Under the pieces are notes generated by a model. The model did not search any database and had not been told where the DNA came from. It saw nothing but the letters and a program-made list of their open reading frames with translations. DNA of 64,000 nt from Odoribacter sp. (GTDB lineage: Bacteria; Bacteroidota; Bacteroidia; Bacteroidales; Prolixibacteraceae): positions 1-64,000 of the forward strand of contig PNOH01000006.1 of assembly GCA_013824715.1 (NCBI GenBank). The letters run 5' to 3'. Shown piece after piece: positions 28,364 to 36,694 of the stretch. A program made the translations under genes and the position numbers. How positions within the stretch are numbered: position 1 is the first letter of the stretch; the number at the start of each line of letters is the position of its first letter.

Positions 28364-29236
28364 ATGAAACAGGTATCAAAAGCATATATCTATGCACTTT
28401 GTTCGGTCGTTCTATGGTCAACCGTTGCAACAGCATTTAAGCTTGGACTGAAAGAACTGTCTCCGCTTTATCTGATTTTAACAGCATCAGCGGTTTCACT
28501 TCTTACCTTTTTTATCGTCATTCTCATTCAGGGTAAAATCCGGGAATTGTTTACTGTAAATTGGACTGGCCTTGGAAAATCAGCATTGCTTGGCGCATTA
28601 AATCCATTTGGGTATTACCTCATTCTTTTTGAGGCTTACAGCCTTTTACCTGCACAGGTTGCCCAACCGCTCAATATGGTCTGGCCTATCACCCTGGCTT
28701 TGCTTTCCGCACCATTGCTGAAACAAAAGATAACATTCCGGAATATCATTGCCATTCTCATCAGTTTTATTGGTGTAATATTTATTTCCTCGCAGGGAAG
28801 CTTTTCAGGAATACAAAAAACAAACCCCACCGGAGCCATACTGGCAGTTGGAAGCAGTATCATCTGGGCGCTTTTTTGGATATTGAGCGTACTCGACAAA
28901 CGCGACGAAATCATTAAGTTATTCTGGAATTTTGCTTTCGGTCTGGTTTATCTGCTGATTGCCGCATTCTTTTTTACCGATTTTCAATTTCCCGGGCTGA
29001 AAGGCCTTCCTGCCGCCATTTATATTGGCTTATTCGAACTTGGGATCACCTATATTCTTTGGATGAAAGCCATGCAGTTGAGTGAAAACAATGCAAAAAC
29101 AGGCAACCTCATCTTCCTTTCACCTTTCCTGTCTTTGGTATTTATTCACTTTATCCTGGGCGAAAAGATATTTTTTACAACTTTTATCGGACTGGCATTT
29201 ATTATTTCGGGCATTTGGGTTCAGCAAAAAAAGTAA
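28364..29236 (+). CDS. EamA/DMT-family transporter
   Basis: A 290-residue inner-membrane protein with about ten helices in two EamA repeats (about 8-140 and 155-288). Seen: VLWSTVATAFKLGL in helix 1, GALNPFGYYLILFEAYSLLPA at the repeat boundary and FIGLAFIISGIWVQQKK at the end. Drug/metabolite transporters of this type export amino acids or other small molecules; the substrate is unknown. A single gene between the repeat cluster and ruvC. Confidence 0.9.
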   Translation: MKQVSKAYIYALCSVVLWSTVATAFKLGLKELSPLYLILTASAVSLLTFFIVILIQGKIRELFTVNWTGLGKSALLGALNPFGYYLILFEAYSLLPAQVAQPLNMVWPITLALLSAPLLKQKITFRNIIAILISFIGVIFISSQGSFSGIQKTNPTGAILAVGSSIIWALFWILSVLDKRDEIIKLFWNFAFGLVYLLIAAFFFTDFQFPGLKGLPAAIYIGLFELGITYILWMKAMQLSENNAKTGNLIFLSPFLSLVFIHFILGEKIFFTTFIGLAFIISGIWVQQKK

Positions 29237-29307
29237 CCTGAAATTTTCACTCTCCGACTCTTTGCTCCTTGCCCTTTGCTCCTTGCCGAAATTCATGCCG
29301 AAAAGCG

Positions 29308-29315
29308 TACATTTG
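29308..29315 (+). promoter_or_regulatory. Candidate -7 element (TACATTTG) for ruvC
   Basis: Exact TAnnTTTG match, with TTGC about 22 bases upstream as a possible -33 element. The predicted transcription start is about 13 bases before the ATG. Confidence 0.35.
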
Positions 29316-29334
29316 AGTTTTGATATGAGTCAAC

Positions 29335-29892
29335 ATGGACAAAGAACCGGTAAAAATACTCGGCATCGACCCGGGAACCAATATAATGGGTTATGGACTG
29401 ATTGAGGTAGTTGATAACAAACCTCGTATTCTTCAGGTGGGTGTGATTAAAACCACCGGGTTCAGCGATCATTACCAAAAACTGAGACATATTTTCGAAC
29501 GCTCCAATGCTTTACTGAATGAATTGCAGCCGGATGAGCTGGCCATTGAATCCCAATTTTATGGCAAAGATATTCAGGCTATGCTGAAACTGGGACGTGC
29601 ACAGGGTGTTGTGATGGGATTGGCATTGAGTAAGAACATCCCGGTTTTCGAATATGCCCCGCTGAAAGTGAAACAATCTATTACAGGAATGGGGCGTGCA
29701 GCCAAAGAACAGGTTGCCTTTTTCCTGAAAAACATGTTCAGCCTGAATGAACTTCCGAAGGAACTTGATGCAACCGATGCCATTGCAGTAGCCGTTTGTC
29801 ATTATCTCCAGATGAGAAACCCGATAGCAAAATCAGGGATAAAAAGCTGGGGCGATTTTGTGAAAAAAAACCCTGAAAAAGTGAAGAAATAG
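29335..29892 (+). CDS. ruvC: Holliday junction resolvase RuvC
   Basis: The endonuclease that resolves Holliday junctions with RuvAB. The 185-residue length is normal. Catalytic acidic residues are visible in ILGIDPGTNIMGYG (Asp), LAIESQFYG (Glu) and DATDAIAVAVCH (two Asp). The FYGKDIQAMLKLGRAQGV segment is the family signature. Ends close to a dispersed repeat and the convergent HIT gene. Confidence 0.96.
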   Translation: MDKEPVKILGIDPGTNIMGYGLIEVVDNKPRILQVGVIKTTGFSDHYQKLRHIFERSNALLNELQPDELAIESQFYGKDIQAMLKLGRAQGVVMGLALSKNIPVFEYAPLKVKQSITGMGRAAKEQVAFFLKNMFSLNELPKELDATDAIAVAVCHYLQMRNPIAKSGIKSWGDFVKKNPEKVKK

Positions 29893-29971
29893 TGATCAGT
29901 GTTCAGTCGCAGTGTTCAGTATCGTGAAACGCCTTTCTTTCCCTGTAAACTGCGACTGAATACTGAATACT
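29892..29971. repeat. CAGTCGCAGT-family repeat, second copy
   Basis: Related to the repeat at 16577-16643. Direct words GTGATCAGTGTTCAGTCGCA are followed about 35 bases later by the inverted form ACTGCGACTGAATACTGA, so the RNA could fold and serve both convergent genes (ruvC and the HIT gene) as a terminator. Confidence 0.55.
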
Positions 29972-30365
29972 AAAGGCACTCTTTAGCAATAGCAGCGGTT
30001 ATTTCAGCCATTTCTTCTTTCGAGAAAGTCAACTTCTTTGAGAAGTTCAACAAATCGGCTTCCGACTGCATAGGAACCAAGTGAATGTGAGCATGAGGTA
30101 CTTCAAGCCCTAAAACCATGACACCCACTTTTTTGCATGGAATAGCTCGTTGGATTCCCAAAGCTACTTTTTTGGCAAACAACTGCAATCCGGCATAGGT
30201 TTCATCGTCGAGGTCAAACAAATAATCAATTTCCTTTTTCGGGATGACCAAAGTATGACCTTTAGCTACCGGAAAAATATCAAGAATGGCAAAGAAATGA
30301 TCATTCTCGGCCACTTTCCATGCTGGTATTTCACCGTTTACAATTTTAGTAAAGATGCTGGCCAT
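29970..30365 (-). CDS. HIT-family nucleotide hydrolase/transferase
   Basis: A 131-residue cytoplasmic protein with the histidine triad HAHIHLVPM (active site) near residue 93 and the N-terminal FTKIVNGEIPAWKVAE typical of the HINT/HIT branch. It likely hydrolyses AMP-linked substrates. It starts 11 bases after greA, so the two are probably one operon. Confidence 0.93.
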   Translation of the reverse strand: MASIFTKIVNGEIPAWKVAENDHFFAILDIFPVAKGHTLVIPKKEIDYLFDLDDETYAGLQLFAKKVALGIQRAIPCKKVGVMVLGLEVPHAHIHLVPMQSEADLLNFSKKLTFSKEEMAEITAAIAKECL

Positions 30366-30376
30366 TTTTTGTTGTA

Positions 30377-30850
30377 TTAAATTGCAATATCAATAATCTC
30401 GAACTGCATTTTGCCTGAAGGTACCTGAATTTCAACCACATCACCAAGCTTTTTGCCCATTAGTCCCTTGGCAATTGGAGTCTGTATGGAGATTTTTCCT
30501 AATTTCAGGTCGGCTTCATGTTCCGACACAATAGTATATTGCATGGTTGAATCGTTCGTTTTATTCCGAATCGTAACTTTATTCATTATCTGAACAGAAG
30601 ATATATCAATTTTGGACTCATCAATAATTCGCGCTGAAGCAATTTTTTCACTTAATAAAGCAATTTTGGCTTCAAGCATTCCTTGTGCATCTTTTGCAGC
30701 GTCATACTCGGCATTCTCCGAAATATCACCTTTTTCAATGGCCTCCCCAATCATTTTCGAAATTGCCGGACGTTCAATTTTGGTCATCCGGTCATAATCT
30801 TCTTTCATTTTCCGAAGGCCTTCTTCTGTAATATAAGTAACCTTTCCCAT
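30377..30850 (-). CDS. greA: Transcription elongation factor GreA
   Basis: Rescues backtracked RNA polymerase. The 157-residue length is typical. Seen: an N-terminal coiled coil with GDISENAEYDAAKDAQGMLE, whose acidic residues enter the polymerase secondary channel, and the C-terminal FKBP-like domain with IQTPIAKGLMGKKLGDVVEIQVP. A good ribosome-binding-like AAGGAGAAT lies just before the ATG. Followed closely by the HIT gene. Confidence 0.97.
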   Translation of the reverse strand: MGKVTYITEEGLRKMKEDYDRMTKIERPAISKMIGEAIEKGDISENAEYDAAKDAQGMLEAKIALLSEKIASARIIDESKIDISSVQIMNKVTIRNKTNDSTMQYTIVSEHEADLKLGKISIQTPIAKGLMGKKLGDVVEIQVPSGKMQFEIIDIAI

Positions 30851-30880
30851 GGTATTCTCCTTTTTAAAAAACTATATTAA

Positions 30881-30914
30881 AACAAAAAAGAATTCCGGCA
30901 CAGCGGAACTCTTT
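30881..30914 (-). terminator. Terminator of the small membrane-protein gene
   Basis: Arms 30887-30897 and 30904-30914 pair over 11 bases with one G-T wobble around a 6-base loop. On the minus strand the hairpin is followed by TTTTTTGTTTT. It separates the 30978-31421 gene from greA. Confidence 0.7.
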
Positions 30915-30977
30915 TGTGACACAAACTTATATAAAATTTTTAATCTTTACGAATCGTATGTTTTATAAAACAATCAA

Positions 30978-31421
30978 TCAATATTTACGCTGCATGATCT
31001 CGGAATAAACAAATGCTTTGCGTAATGAAAAATCTTCCAGGTAACCTGGGCTATCCGAGTTATCCGTTCTCTCTTCAGGGTTTTCCACTTCAGCTTTACG
31101 TAACAAAGTTTGAATGGGCTTTTTCTTTTGTTCGGGTAACGTACTTTTAAAGCCTATACGAATAAGCCTTGATGGACCAACCGGCTTAGGACTAACCGCA
31201 GGCTCAGTTCTCAATACAGGTTTTACCCGAACTGGTGGTTTAATTTCCTCGACCGGATTTCCAAGAAAATTTTCACCCAACAATTGATCCATGAAGAAAT
31301 TCTTTGGCCGCGGAGCTTTCTCAGTCAATGGATTAGCATTTTCAGTATTTTTCTTCTTTTTATTAATTGCACCGAAAATAGTAAGCACAATTGCGATGAT
31401 AAGAAATATATAATCTTCCAT
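30978..31421 (-). CDS. Single-pass membrane protein of unknown function
   Basis: A 147-residue protein with one N-terminal helix (YIFLIIAIVLTIFGAI) followed by a basic KKKK patch, then a low-complexity Pro/Lys-rich cytoplasmic region and the C-terminal FSLRKAFVYSEIMQRKY. The conserved-looking C-terminus (LRKAFVYSEIM) resembles a motif in many Bacteroidota hypothetical proteins. Function unknown. Confidence 0.75.
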   Translation of the reverse strand: MEDYIFLIIAIVLTIFGAINKKKKNTENANPLTEKAPRPKNFFMDQLLGENFLGNPVEEIKPPVRVKPVLRTEPAVSPKPVGPSRLIRIGFKSTLPEQKKKPIQTLLRKAEVENPEERTDNSDSPGYLEDFSLRKAFVYSEIMQRKY

Positions 31422-31495
31422 TTTTGAATGTTTTTAAGCCGAATGAAATAATTTGTTCCTTACTTTGTTTTATGAAGGAATAAAGATATAAAAAA

Positions 31496-31942
31496 ATGAA
31501 TCAGCTTTCCATGAAAGTTTACAAATCAGTTTTGCTTTGTTTCGCTTTGCTTATTGGCATCAATAGCTGTAAAGACGATTACATATCGGTTATTCCCTAC
31601 GTTTACGTTGATATGAACATTAATCCGACCAACTTCATCGAATTCAATATACCTGGCGGATCCTATTATTTTGGCAATCATGGTTATGGTGGCATCATTA
31701 TTTTTCGGGACCTGGCCGATAGTTCAAATCCTTTTCTGGCCTTCGACGCCGCCTGTACTTACGAAGTTTCGTCAACCTGCAGGGTAGTGGCCGATGGGAC
31801 CGGATTAGCCAAATGTCCGTGTTGCGGCTCTCAGTATATTTTGTTCGGGGGGAATGGGAGCCCTACTAAAGGACCAGCCGTTGAGCCACTTAAACAATAC
31901 CGCACAAGTTATTCAACCGGACGCATTACAGTCAGAAATTAA
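31496..31942 (+). CDS. Rieske-like lipoprotein with altered cluster ligands
   Basis: A 148-residue lipoprotein (lipobox ending Cys25) with a Rieske-like C-terminal half. The usual C-x-H and C-x-x-H ligands are replaced: Cys87-Thr-Tyr89 and Cys107-Pro-Cys109-Cys110-Gly-Ser, with another Cys at 95. GGNGSPTKGPAVEPLKQYR is typical of the family. Histidine ligands are therefore missing, and the site might bind an all-cysteine cluster, zinc, or form disulfides. Another Met at residue 6 is a possible start. Confidence 0.75.
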   Translation: MNQLSMKVYKSVLLCFALLIGINSCKDDYISVIPYVYVDMNINPTNFIEFNIPGGSYYFGNHGYGGIIIFRDLADSSNPFLAFDAACTYEVSSTCRVVADGTGLAKCPCCGSQYILFGGNGSPTKGPAVEPLKQYRTSYSTGRITVRN

Positions 31943-31975
31943 TCCTGAATTTGCAGTTCATATACTTTCCTGGTT

Positions 31976-33394
31976 TTAATACCTGTAATGCTCAGGTTTA
32001 TAAGGCCCTTCTGCCGGAACCCCAAGGTATTCCGCCTGTTCCGGAGTCAATACCGTAAGCTTTACTCCGAGTTGTTCCAAATGTAAGCGTGCAACCTCTT
32101 CGTCCAGATATTTTGGCAACCGATATACATCAACGGCATAATCGTTTTTCCAAAGTTCTAACTGGGCCAGGGTTTGATTGGTAAAAGAGTTCGACATAAC
32201 GAACGATGGATGCCCCGTGGCACAACCCAGGTTTACCAAACGGCCTTCGGCAAGCAGAAATATGGAATGTCCATCAGGAAAAGTGTATTTATCAACCTGA
32301 GGTTTGATGTTTGTTTTACGGATTCCGGGCCATCCTTCGAGGCGAACCACCTGTATTTCGTTGTCGAAATGGCCTATGTTGCACACAATGGCCTGATCTT
32401 TCATCGCGGCCAGGTGTTCAGCGGTGATAATATCCTTGTTGCCGGTGGTGGTTACAAAAATGTTCCCTTCCGAAATCACATCTTCCATTGTTTTTACTTC
32501 GAATCCTTCCATGGCAGCCTGAAGGGCGCAAATCGGATCAATTTCTGTAACAATTACACGTGCTCCGTAACTACGCATCGAATGCGAACACCCCTTACCA
32601 ACATCGCCGTAGCCGGCAACGACAACCACTTTTCCGGCAATCATGACATCGGTGGCACGTTTGATTCCATCGGCCAGCGATTCGCGGCAACCGTAAAGGT
32701 TATCGAATTTTGATTTGGTAACCGAATCGTTCACATTAAAAGCAGGGAAAAGAAGCTTTCCTTCATTCATCATCTGGTACAGCCGGTGCACTCCGGTGGT
32801 TGTTTCTTCAGAAACGCCTTTGATGTATGGCACCTGGCGTGTCCAGCGCTGCGGATTAAAAGCAAGAATTTCTTTCAATGCATTATTCAGTTCGCGTTCA
32901 TCTTCTGCTTCAACCGGAATATCCAGAATGGATGGATATTTCTCTGCTTCATAGCCACGGTGAACCATCACTGTAGCATCACCGCCGTCGTCAACCAGCA
33001 AGGTTGGGCCAAGGCCGTTTTCAAAATCGAGGGCACGTTCGGTACACCACCAGTATTCGGCCAGCGATTCACCTTTCCATGCAAAAACCGGGATACCGGC
33101 AGCAGCAATGGCCGCGGCAGCATGATCCTGAGTACTGAAAATATTACAGCTTGCCCAGCGAACATCTGCACCAAGTTCAACCAAAGTTTCGATCAGTACC
33201 GCCGTTTGGATCGTCATATGGAGTGATCCCATAATGCGGGCTCCTTTAAGCGGTTTGGCTGCCGCATATTTTTTTCTGACAGCCATTAGTCCGGGCATTT
33301 CCTTTTCTGCTATCTCAATTTCTTTTCGCCCGAAGTTGGCCAGCGAAATATCGGCAACTTTATATGCCAGTTGTTCAAGTGTTTTTGTAGTCAT
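31976..33394 (-). CDS. ahcY: Adenosylhomocysteinase
   Basis: Hydrolyses S-adenosylhomocysteine to adenosine and homocysteine, using bound NAD. The 472-residue length is normal. Seen: [21 protein letters not shown] without the split, [12 protein letters not shown]-type segment (here [16 protein letters not shown]), [20 protein letters not shown] (active-site Lys/Asp region), the NAD motif [16 protein letters not shown] and the C-terminal [12 protein letters not shown]. Complete. Confidence 0.97.
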   Translation of the reverse strand: MTTKTLEQLAYKVADISLANFGRKEIEIAEKEMPGLMAVRKKYAAAKPLKGARIMGSLHMTIQTAVLIETLVELGADVRWASCNIFSTQDHAAAAIAAAGIPVFAWKGESLAEYWWCTERALDFENGLGPTLLVDDGGDATVMVHRGYEAEKYPSILDIPVEAEDERELNNALKEILAFNPQRWTRQVPYIKGVSEETTTGVHRLYQMMNEGKLLFPAFNVNDSVTKSKFDNLYGCRESLADGIKRATDVMIAGKVVVVAGYGDVGKGCSHSMRSYGARVIVTEIDPICALQAAMEGFEVKTMEDVISEGNIFVTTTGNKDIITAEHLAAMKDQAIVCNIGHFDNEIQVVRLEGWPGIRKTNIKPQVDKYTFPDGHSIFLLAEGRLVNLGCATGHPSFVMSNSFTNQTLAQLELWKNDYAVDVYRLPKYLDEEVARLHLEQLGVKLTVLTPEQAEYLGVPAEGPYKPEHYRY

Positions 33395-33417
33395 TTCTGA
33401 GTATTATAATTTGACGG

Positions 33418-33425
33418 CAAAGATA
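33418..33425 (-). promoter_or_regulatory. Candidate -7 element (TATCTTTG) for ahcY
   Basis: Exact match to TAnnTTTG on the minus strand, about 24 bases before the ahcY start. No clear -33 TTTG was found. No SAM- or SAH-riboswitch structure was recognised in the upstream 230 bases. Confidence 0.3.
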
Positions 33426-33623
33426 ATCAAATAGACACATTTTCATGTATGAGTTAATTATTCCTGAAATATCAGAATGTAAAATTTTTTAAATACGTTT
33501 GAAGAACAGTTTTCTGACATTCAGTATTAAAACGTGCCACTATCATGCCTGTCAGACTAATTATTTTGTGTTTGCATATTTTCTGACACCATTCTTTTTG
33601 TTCCACGCAAATCTGATTTAAAT

Positions 33624-34202
33624 ATGTTGAAAAAGGAAAAAATCTACACCGTACCAAATTTCATTTCATTTTACAGACTGATCGCTTTCCCGTTTATTCT
33701 ATGGCTTGCCATTGCCGGGAAGGAGGAATTATTTGCGATATTATTGATTGTAAACCTGATCACCGATGTTCTTGACGGATTTATTGCCCGAACTTTTAAA
33801 TGTGAGACAGAATTGGGAGCCAGACTCGATTCACTGGCCGATATTGGCACTTACATTTTGGCAATAGTCGGTATTTTTACCTTCAAGTATGCTGACATTG
33901 AGCCCCACATTGTTCTTTTCATCACGTTTATCTCGTTATTTTTTATTACTGACATTGTTGCACTTATTAAGTTCAGGCAATTTGCATGCTTCCATTTATA
34001 TAGCTGGAAAATTGGTGGTTATTTACAGGGAGGATTTTTTATCGCACTTTTTTCAATTGGTTTTTTTGAATTTTTATTCTATTTCGTCATGATTTGGGGA
34101 ATCCTTGCATTTATCGAACACATCATTATTCAGATGATTCTTCCTGAAATGAAATCAAATGTCAAGGGTTTATACTGGGTTTTGAAAGATAAAAAACAAT
34201 GA
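33624..34202 (+). CDS. CDP-alcohol phosphatidyltransferase family protein
   Basis: A 192-residue integral membrane enzyme with the complete family motif D-x2-DG-x2-AR-x8-G-x3-D-x3-D (from TDVLDGFIARTFK to GARLDSLAD, about residues 49-74). Family members transfer a phosphatidyl or related group from a CDP-activated lipid to an alcohol. It is the first gene of a tight three-gene set with a CTP-transferase and a CTP-type lipid kinase, with one base between its stop and the next start. Confidence 0.93.
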   Translation: MLKKEKIYTVPNFISFYRLIAFPFILWLAIAGKEELFAILLIVNLITDVLDGFIARTFKCETELGARLDSLADIGTYILAIVGIFTFKYADIEPHIVLFITFISLFFITDIVALIKFRQFACFHLYSWKIGGYLQGGFFIALFSIGFFEFLFYFVMIWGILAFIEHIIIQMILPEMKSNVKGLYWVLKDKKQ

Positions 34203-34203
34203 C

Positions 34204-34932
34204 ATGGGCGAAGGCTTTAAGCTAATTTTAATACTAATAATCTACTTCGCCCTGGGGGCTGGTTTAACTTACAGGAACAATAAAGGGAAGAATTCAGAGT
34301 CAACTGCTCAAAACTGGTTAAAATATCTCGTTTACCTGGGGATTATCTTTGCGCTGTTTGCCATCATCTATTATTTTAACTCCTGGTTCAAATATGCCTG
34401 TCTGTGGATTATTCTGGTAGGAATTTTCGAACTCACAAGGCTTGAAATAAAAAACAACAGAAAACGAAAAGCATTATTTTCCGGTATCCTGGTTGTTTTT
34501 CTGCTCATTTCATGCCTGTTTTACTCATTTAGCCTGATTGAGCGGCACATTTTACTGATTACATTTTTTACGGTTTCGGCATTTGATGCCTTTAGTCAAA
34601 CAATTGGACAGATGTTTGGAAAAAGTAAAATCGTTCCTCAAATCAGTCCAAATAAAACAGTTGGCGGATTTATTGGTGGAATTTTATTGGCAGTGACGAC
34701 TGCTTTGCTGATTGGAAATATCCTTAATCTGGAAACTGCTCTATCACTCTTCTGGGGAATCTGTATTTCTTTATCAGCATTTGTTGGCGATTTGGCTGCT
34801 TCGGCTGTAAAACGCAAATATCAGGTTAAAGATTTTAGCCGGCTGATACCCGGGCATGGAGGTTACCTTGACCGGTTCGACAGTTTAATGTTTGCAGGCG
34901 CAATGGTTTATCTTCTTAACAGATTAATCTAA
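34204..34932 (+). CDS. CdsA-like CTP transferase (phosphatidate cytidylyltransferase family)
   Basis: A 242-residue membrane protein with about seven helices. The C-terminal signature SAVKRKYQVKDFSRLIPGHG followed by GYLDRFDSLMFAG fits the CdsA prosite pattern. It would activate phosphatidate or another lipid phosphate to a CDP-lipid. Its linkage to a CDP-alcohol transferase before it and a polyprenol/phytol-kinase-like protein after it suggests one lipid pathway (inference). Overlap and spacing are operon-like. Confidence 0.92.
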   Translation: MGEGFKLILILIIYFALGAGLTYRNNKGKNSESTAQNWLKYLVYLGIIFALFAIIYYFNSWFKYACLWIILVGIFELTRLEIKNNRKRKALFSGILVVFLLISCLFYSFSLIERHILLITFFTVSAFDAFSQTIGQMFGKSKIVPQISPNKTVGGFIGGILLAVTTALLIGNILNLETALSLFWGICISLSAFVGDLAASAVKRKYQVKDFSRLIPGHGGYLDRFDSLMFAGAMVYLLNRLI

Positions 34933-34938
34933 AAGACG

Positions 34939-35607
34939 ATGACACAGTTTTACTTTTTGCTTCTCTATATTTTCGCATTCCTCACCATTCTTGCCTTGAG
35001 CGAATTAATCTACAAGAAGAAAAAGATTAGCGCGGAATACACCAGGAAAATATCGCACATTGCGGCAACGTTAACGAGCTTATCGTTTGTTTATGCATTC
35101 CAATCCCATTGGTTTGTTTTATTCCTGGCTATTTTTTCCTTTCTGCTTTTATTTATCGGGAAACTAAATAATGCTTTTAAATCAATTGAAAATGTTTCGC
35201 GCCATACATTAGGCAGTTACCTGTTGCCTGTCGGCATTTACATCAGCTTTGCCATTTCTGATTTTTTAAATGACAGATTACTTTTTGTTCTGCCAGTTCT
35301 TATACTTGCAATTAGCGATACTGCAGCAGGAATTACGGGAACATTGTATCAGAAGAAGGAGCGTAGTTTTTCTGTTTTGGGAAGAACATTCGACAAAACA
35401 TTTGCCGGAACATTAACTTTTCTTTTTTCATCATTAATGATCAGCTTTACGACTTTTATGGCTTTTGGATTTAATTTCCCGAAAGTAATTTTACTGACAA
35501 TTTACATTTCAATTGCAACAACAATAACTGAATTCTTGAGTCCCAATGGATCAGACAATGTTACAATACCAATAGTTGCCAGTTTTATTCTTGCCTATAC
35601 CATTTGA
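34939..35607 (+). CDS. Dolichol/phytol kinase-like membrane protein
   Basis: A 222-residue membrane protein of the SEC59/VTE5/DGK1 CTP-dependent lipid kinase group. Seen: EYTRKISHIAATLTS at about 34-48, LAISDTAAGITGTLYQKKER (about 128-147) and GRTFDKTFAGTLTFLFSS, the conserved nucleotide-binding region. Likely phosphorylates a polyprenol, phytol or diacylglycerol using CTP. Its last 13 bases overlap the convergent ribF gene. Confidence 0.85.
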   Translation: MTQFYFLLLYIFAFLTILALSELIYKKKKISAEYTRKISHIAATLTSLSFVYAFQSHWFVLFLAIFSFLLLFIGKLNNAFKSIENVSRHTLGSYLLPVGIYISFAISDFLNDRLLFVLPVLILAISDTAAGITGTLYQKKERSFSVLGRTFDKTFAGTLTFLFSSLMISFTTFMAFGFNFPKVILLTIYISIATTITEFLSPNGSDNVTIPIVASFILAYTI

Positions 35608-36539
35608 AGATTTCTGAATAAACTCAAAGTATCCACTTTATCCTTCTCCAATTGATCTTTCAAATCTTCGAGAGAATTAAATTTCTGCTCTTCACGAAGT
35701 TTTTTATAGAATATCAATTCAACCGGAGCGCCATAGATGTTTGATTCAAAATCAAAAATATGGACTTCGATGCTCCGGTGATCGGCATTATTGTTGACTG
35801 TTGGCCGGTTCCCAATATTTAACATTCCCTGGTACCATTGCTCCTGAACATTCACTTTCACGGCATAAACGCCAAAGCCCGGAATGATCTTATCAGGATC
35901 GGAAGCCTCCACGTTGGCCGTCGGAAACTGAATCTTTCTTCCGAGTTTTTGCCCTTCAACAACCTTTCCGTGAAGCGTAAACGAATATCCCAAAAAGGCA
36001 TTTGCTGTTTCAACATCGCCACGTTGAATAGCTTCACGTATTTTAGTAGAACTGACATTCGATTCGTTCATCAGCAAAACATCCAGCTTTTCAATCTGGA
36101 AACCCAAACGGGCCGCGCAATTCTTCAGGAATTCAAAGTCTCCCTTGCGGTTTTTCCCGAATTTATGATCGTAACCAACAACCAGATATTTGGTATGAAT
36201 CTGTCCGACGAGAATATCCTCAACAAATTGCTGGTAACTCAATTGCGAAAATTCAGTAGTAAACGGATAAATAATCAGGTGATCAATGCCAGATTGTTCG
36301 AAGAGTTCAATCTTTTCGTCAAGAGTATTTAAAATGCGCAGGCTGGTCTCATCCGGAGCCACCACTTTGCGGGGATGGGGGTCGAAGGTGAAAATGACCG
36401 ATTCGCCATTCATCTTCCTGGCCAAATCGCACAATCGGTCTATGATTTTTCGGTGCCCCAAATGAACGCCATCAAAAGTGCCGATAGTCAGAACCGGATT
36501 TTTTGCCTGAAAACTATTCAGATCTCTGTGTATCTTCAC
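35595..36539 (-). CDS. ribF: Bifunctional riboflavin kinase/FAD synthetase
   Basis: Makes FMN and FAD. The 314 residues comprise an N-terminal FAD-synthetase domain (TIGTFDGVHLGHRKII, about 16-31, and the KISTTKIR-like SNVSSTKIREAIQRGD) and a C-terminal flavokinase domain (GRKIQFPTANV, GVYAVKV, MLNIGNRPT, EVHIFDF). Complete and of typical length. Converges with the lipid kinase-like gene. Confidence 0.96.
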   Translation of the reverse strand: MKIHRDLNSFQAKNPVLTIGTFDGVHLGHRKIIDRLCDLARKMNGESVIFTFDPHPRKVVAPDETSLRILNTLDEKIELFEQSGIDHLIIYPFTTEFSQLSYQQFVEDILVGQIHTKYLVVGYDHKFGKNRKGDFEFLKNCAARLGFQIEKLDVLLMNESNVSSTKIREAIQRGDVETANAFLGYSFTLHGKVVEGQKLGRKIQFPTANVEASDPDKIIPGFGVYAVKVNVQEQWYQGMLNIGNRPTVNNNADHRSIEVHIFDFESNIYGAPVELIFYKKLREEQKFNSLEDLKDQLEKDKVDTLSLFRNLQMV

Positions 36540-36564
36540 TCGTCAAGGGTTTTAATTTTCGCTG

Positions 36565-36572
36565 CAAAATTA
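36565..36572 (-). promoter_or_regulatory. Candidate -7 element (TAATTTTG) for ribF
   Basis: Exact TAnnTTTG match on the minus strand about 26 bases before the ribF start; TTTG lies 24 bases further upstream, slightly beyond the usual -33 spacing. No FMN riboswitch recognised. Confidence 0.35.
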
Positions 36573-36694
36573 ATCTTTTTCGTTGTGCCGGTGCAGCAAA
36601 TCATACGGTATGTTTCGAAATCTGACCAGCCACGGTAGTAATGAAGGCGAAATTATTATTTTTATGCCCTTTATTGGCCAATAAAAAAAGTAAG

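Noticed and set aside
32174-32713. 179-codon plus-strand frame opposite ahcY
   Set aside because: Antisense shadow of a highly conserved gene, with no protein-family features.
33395-33623. SAM/SAH riboswitch upstream of ahcY
   Set aside because: No recognisable conserved core or stem arrangement was found in the 230-base gap.
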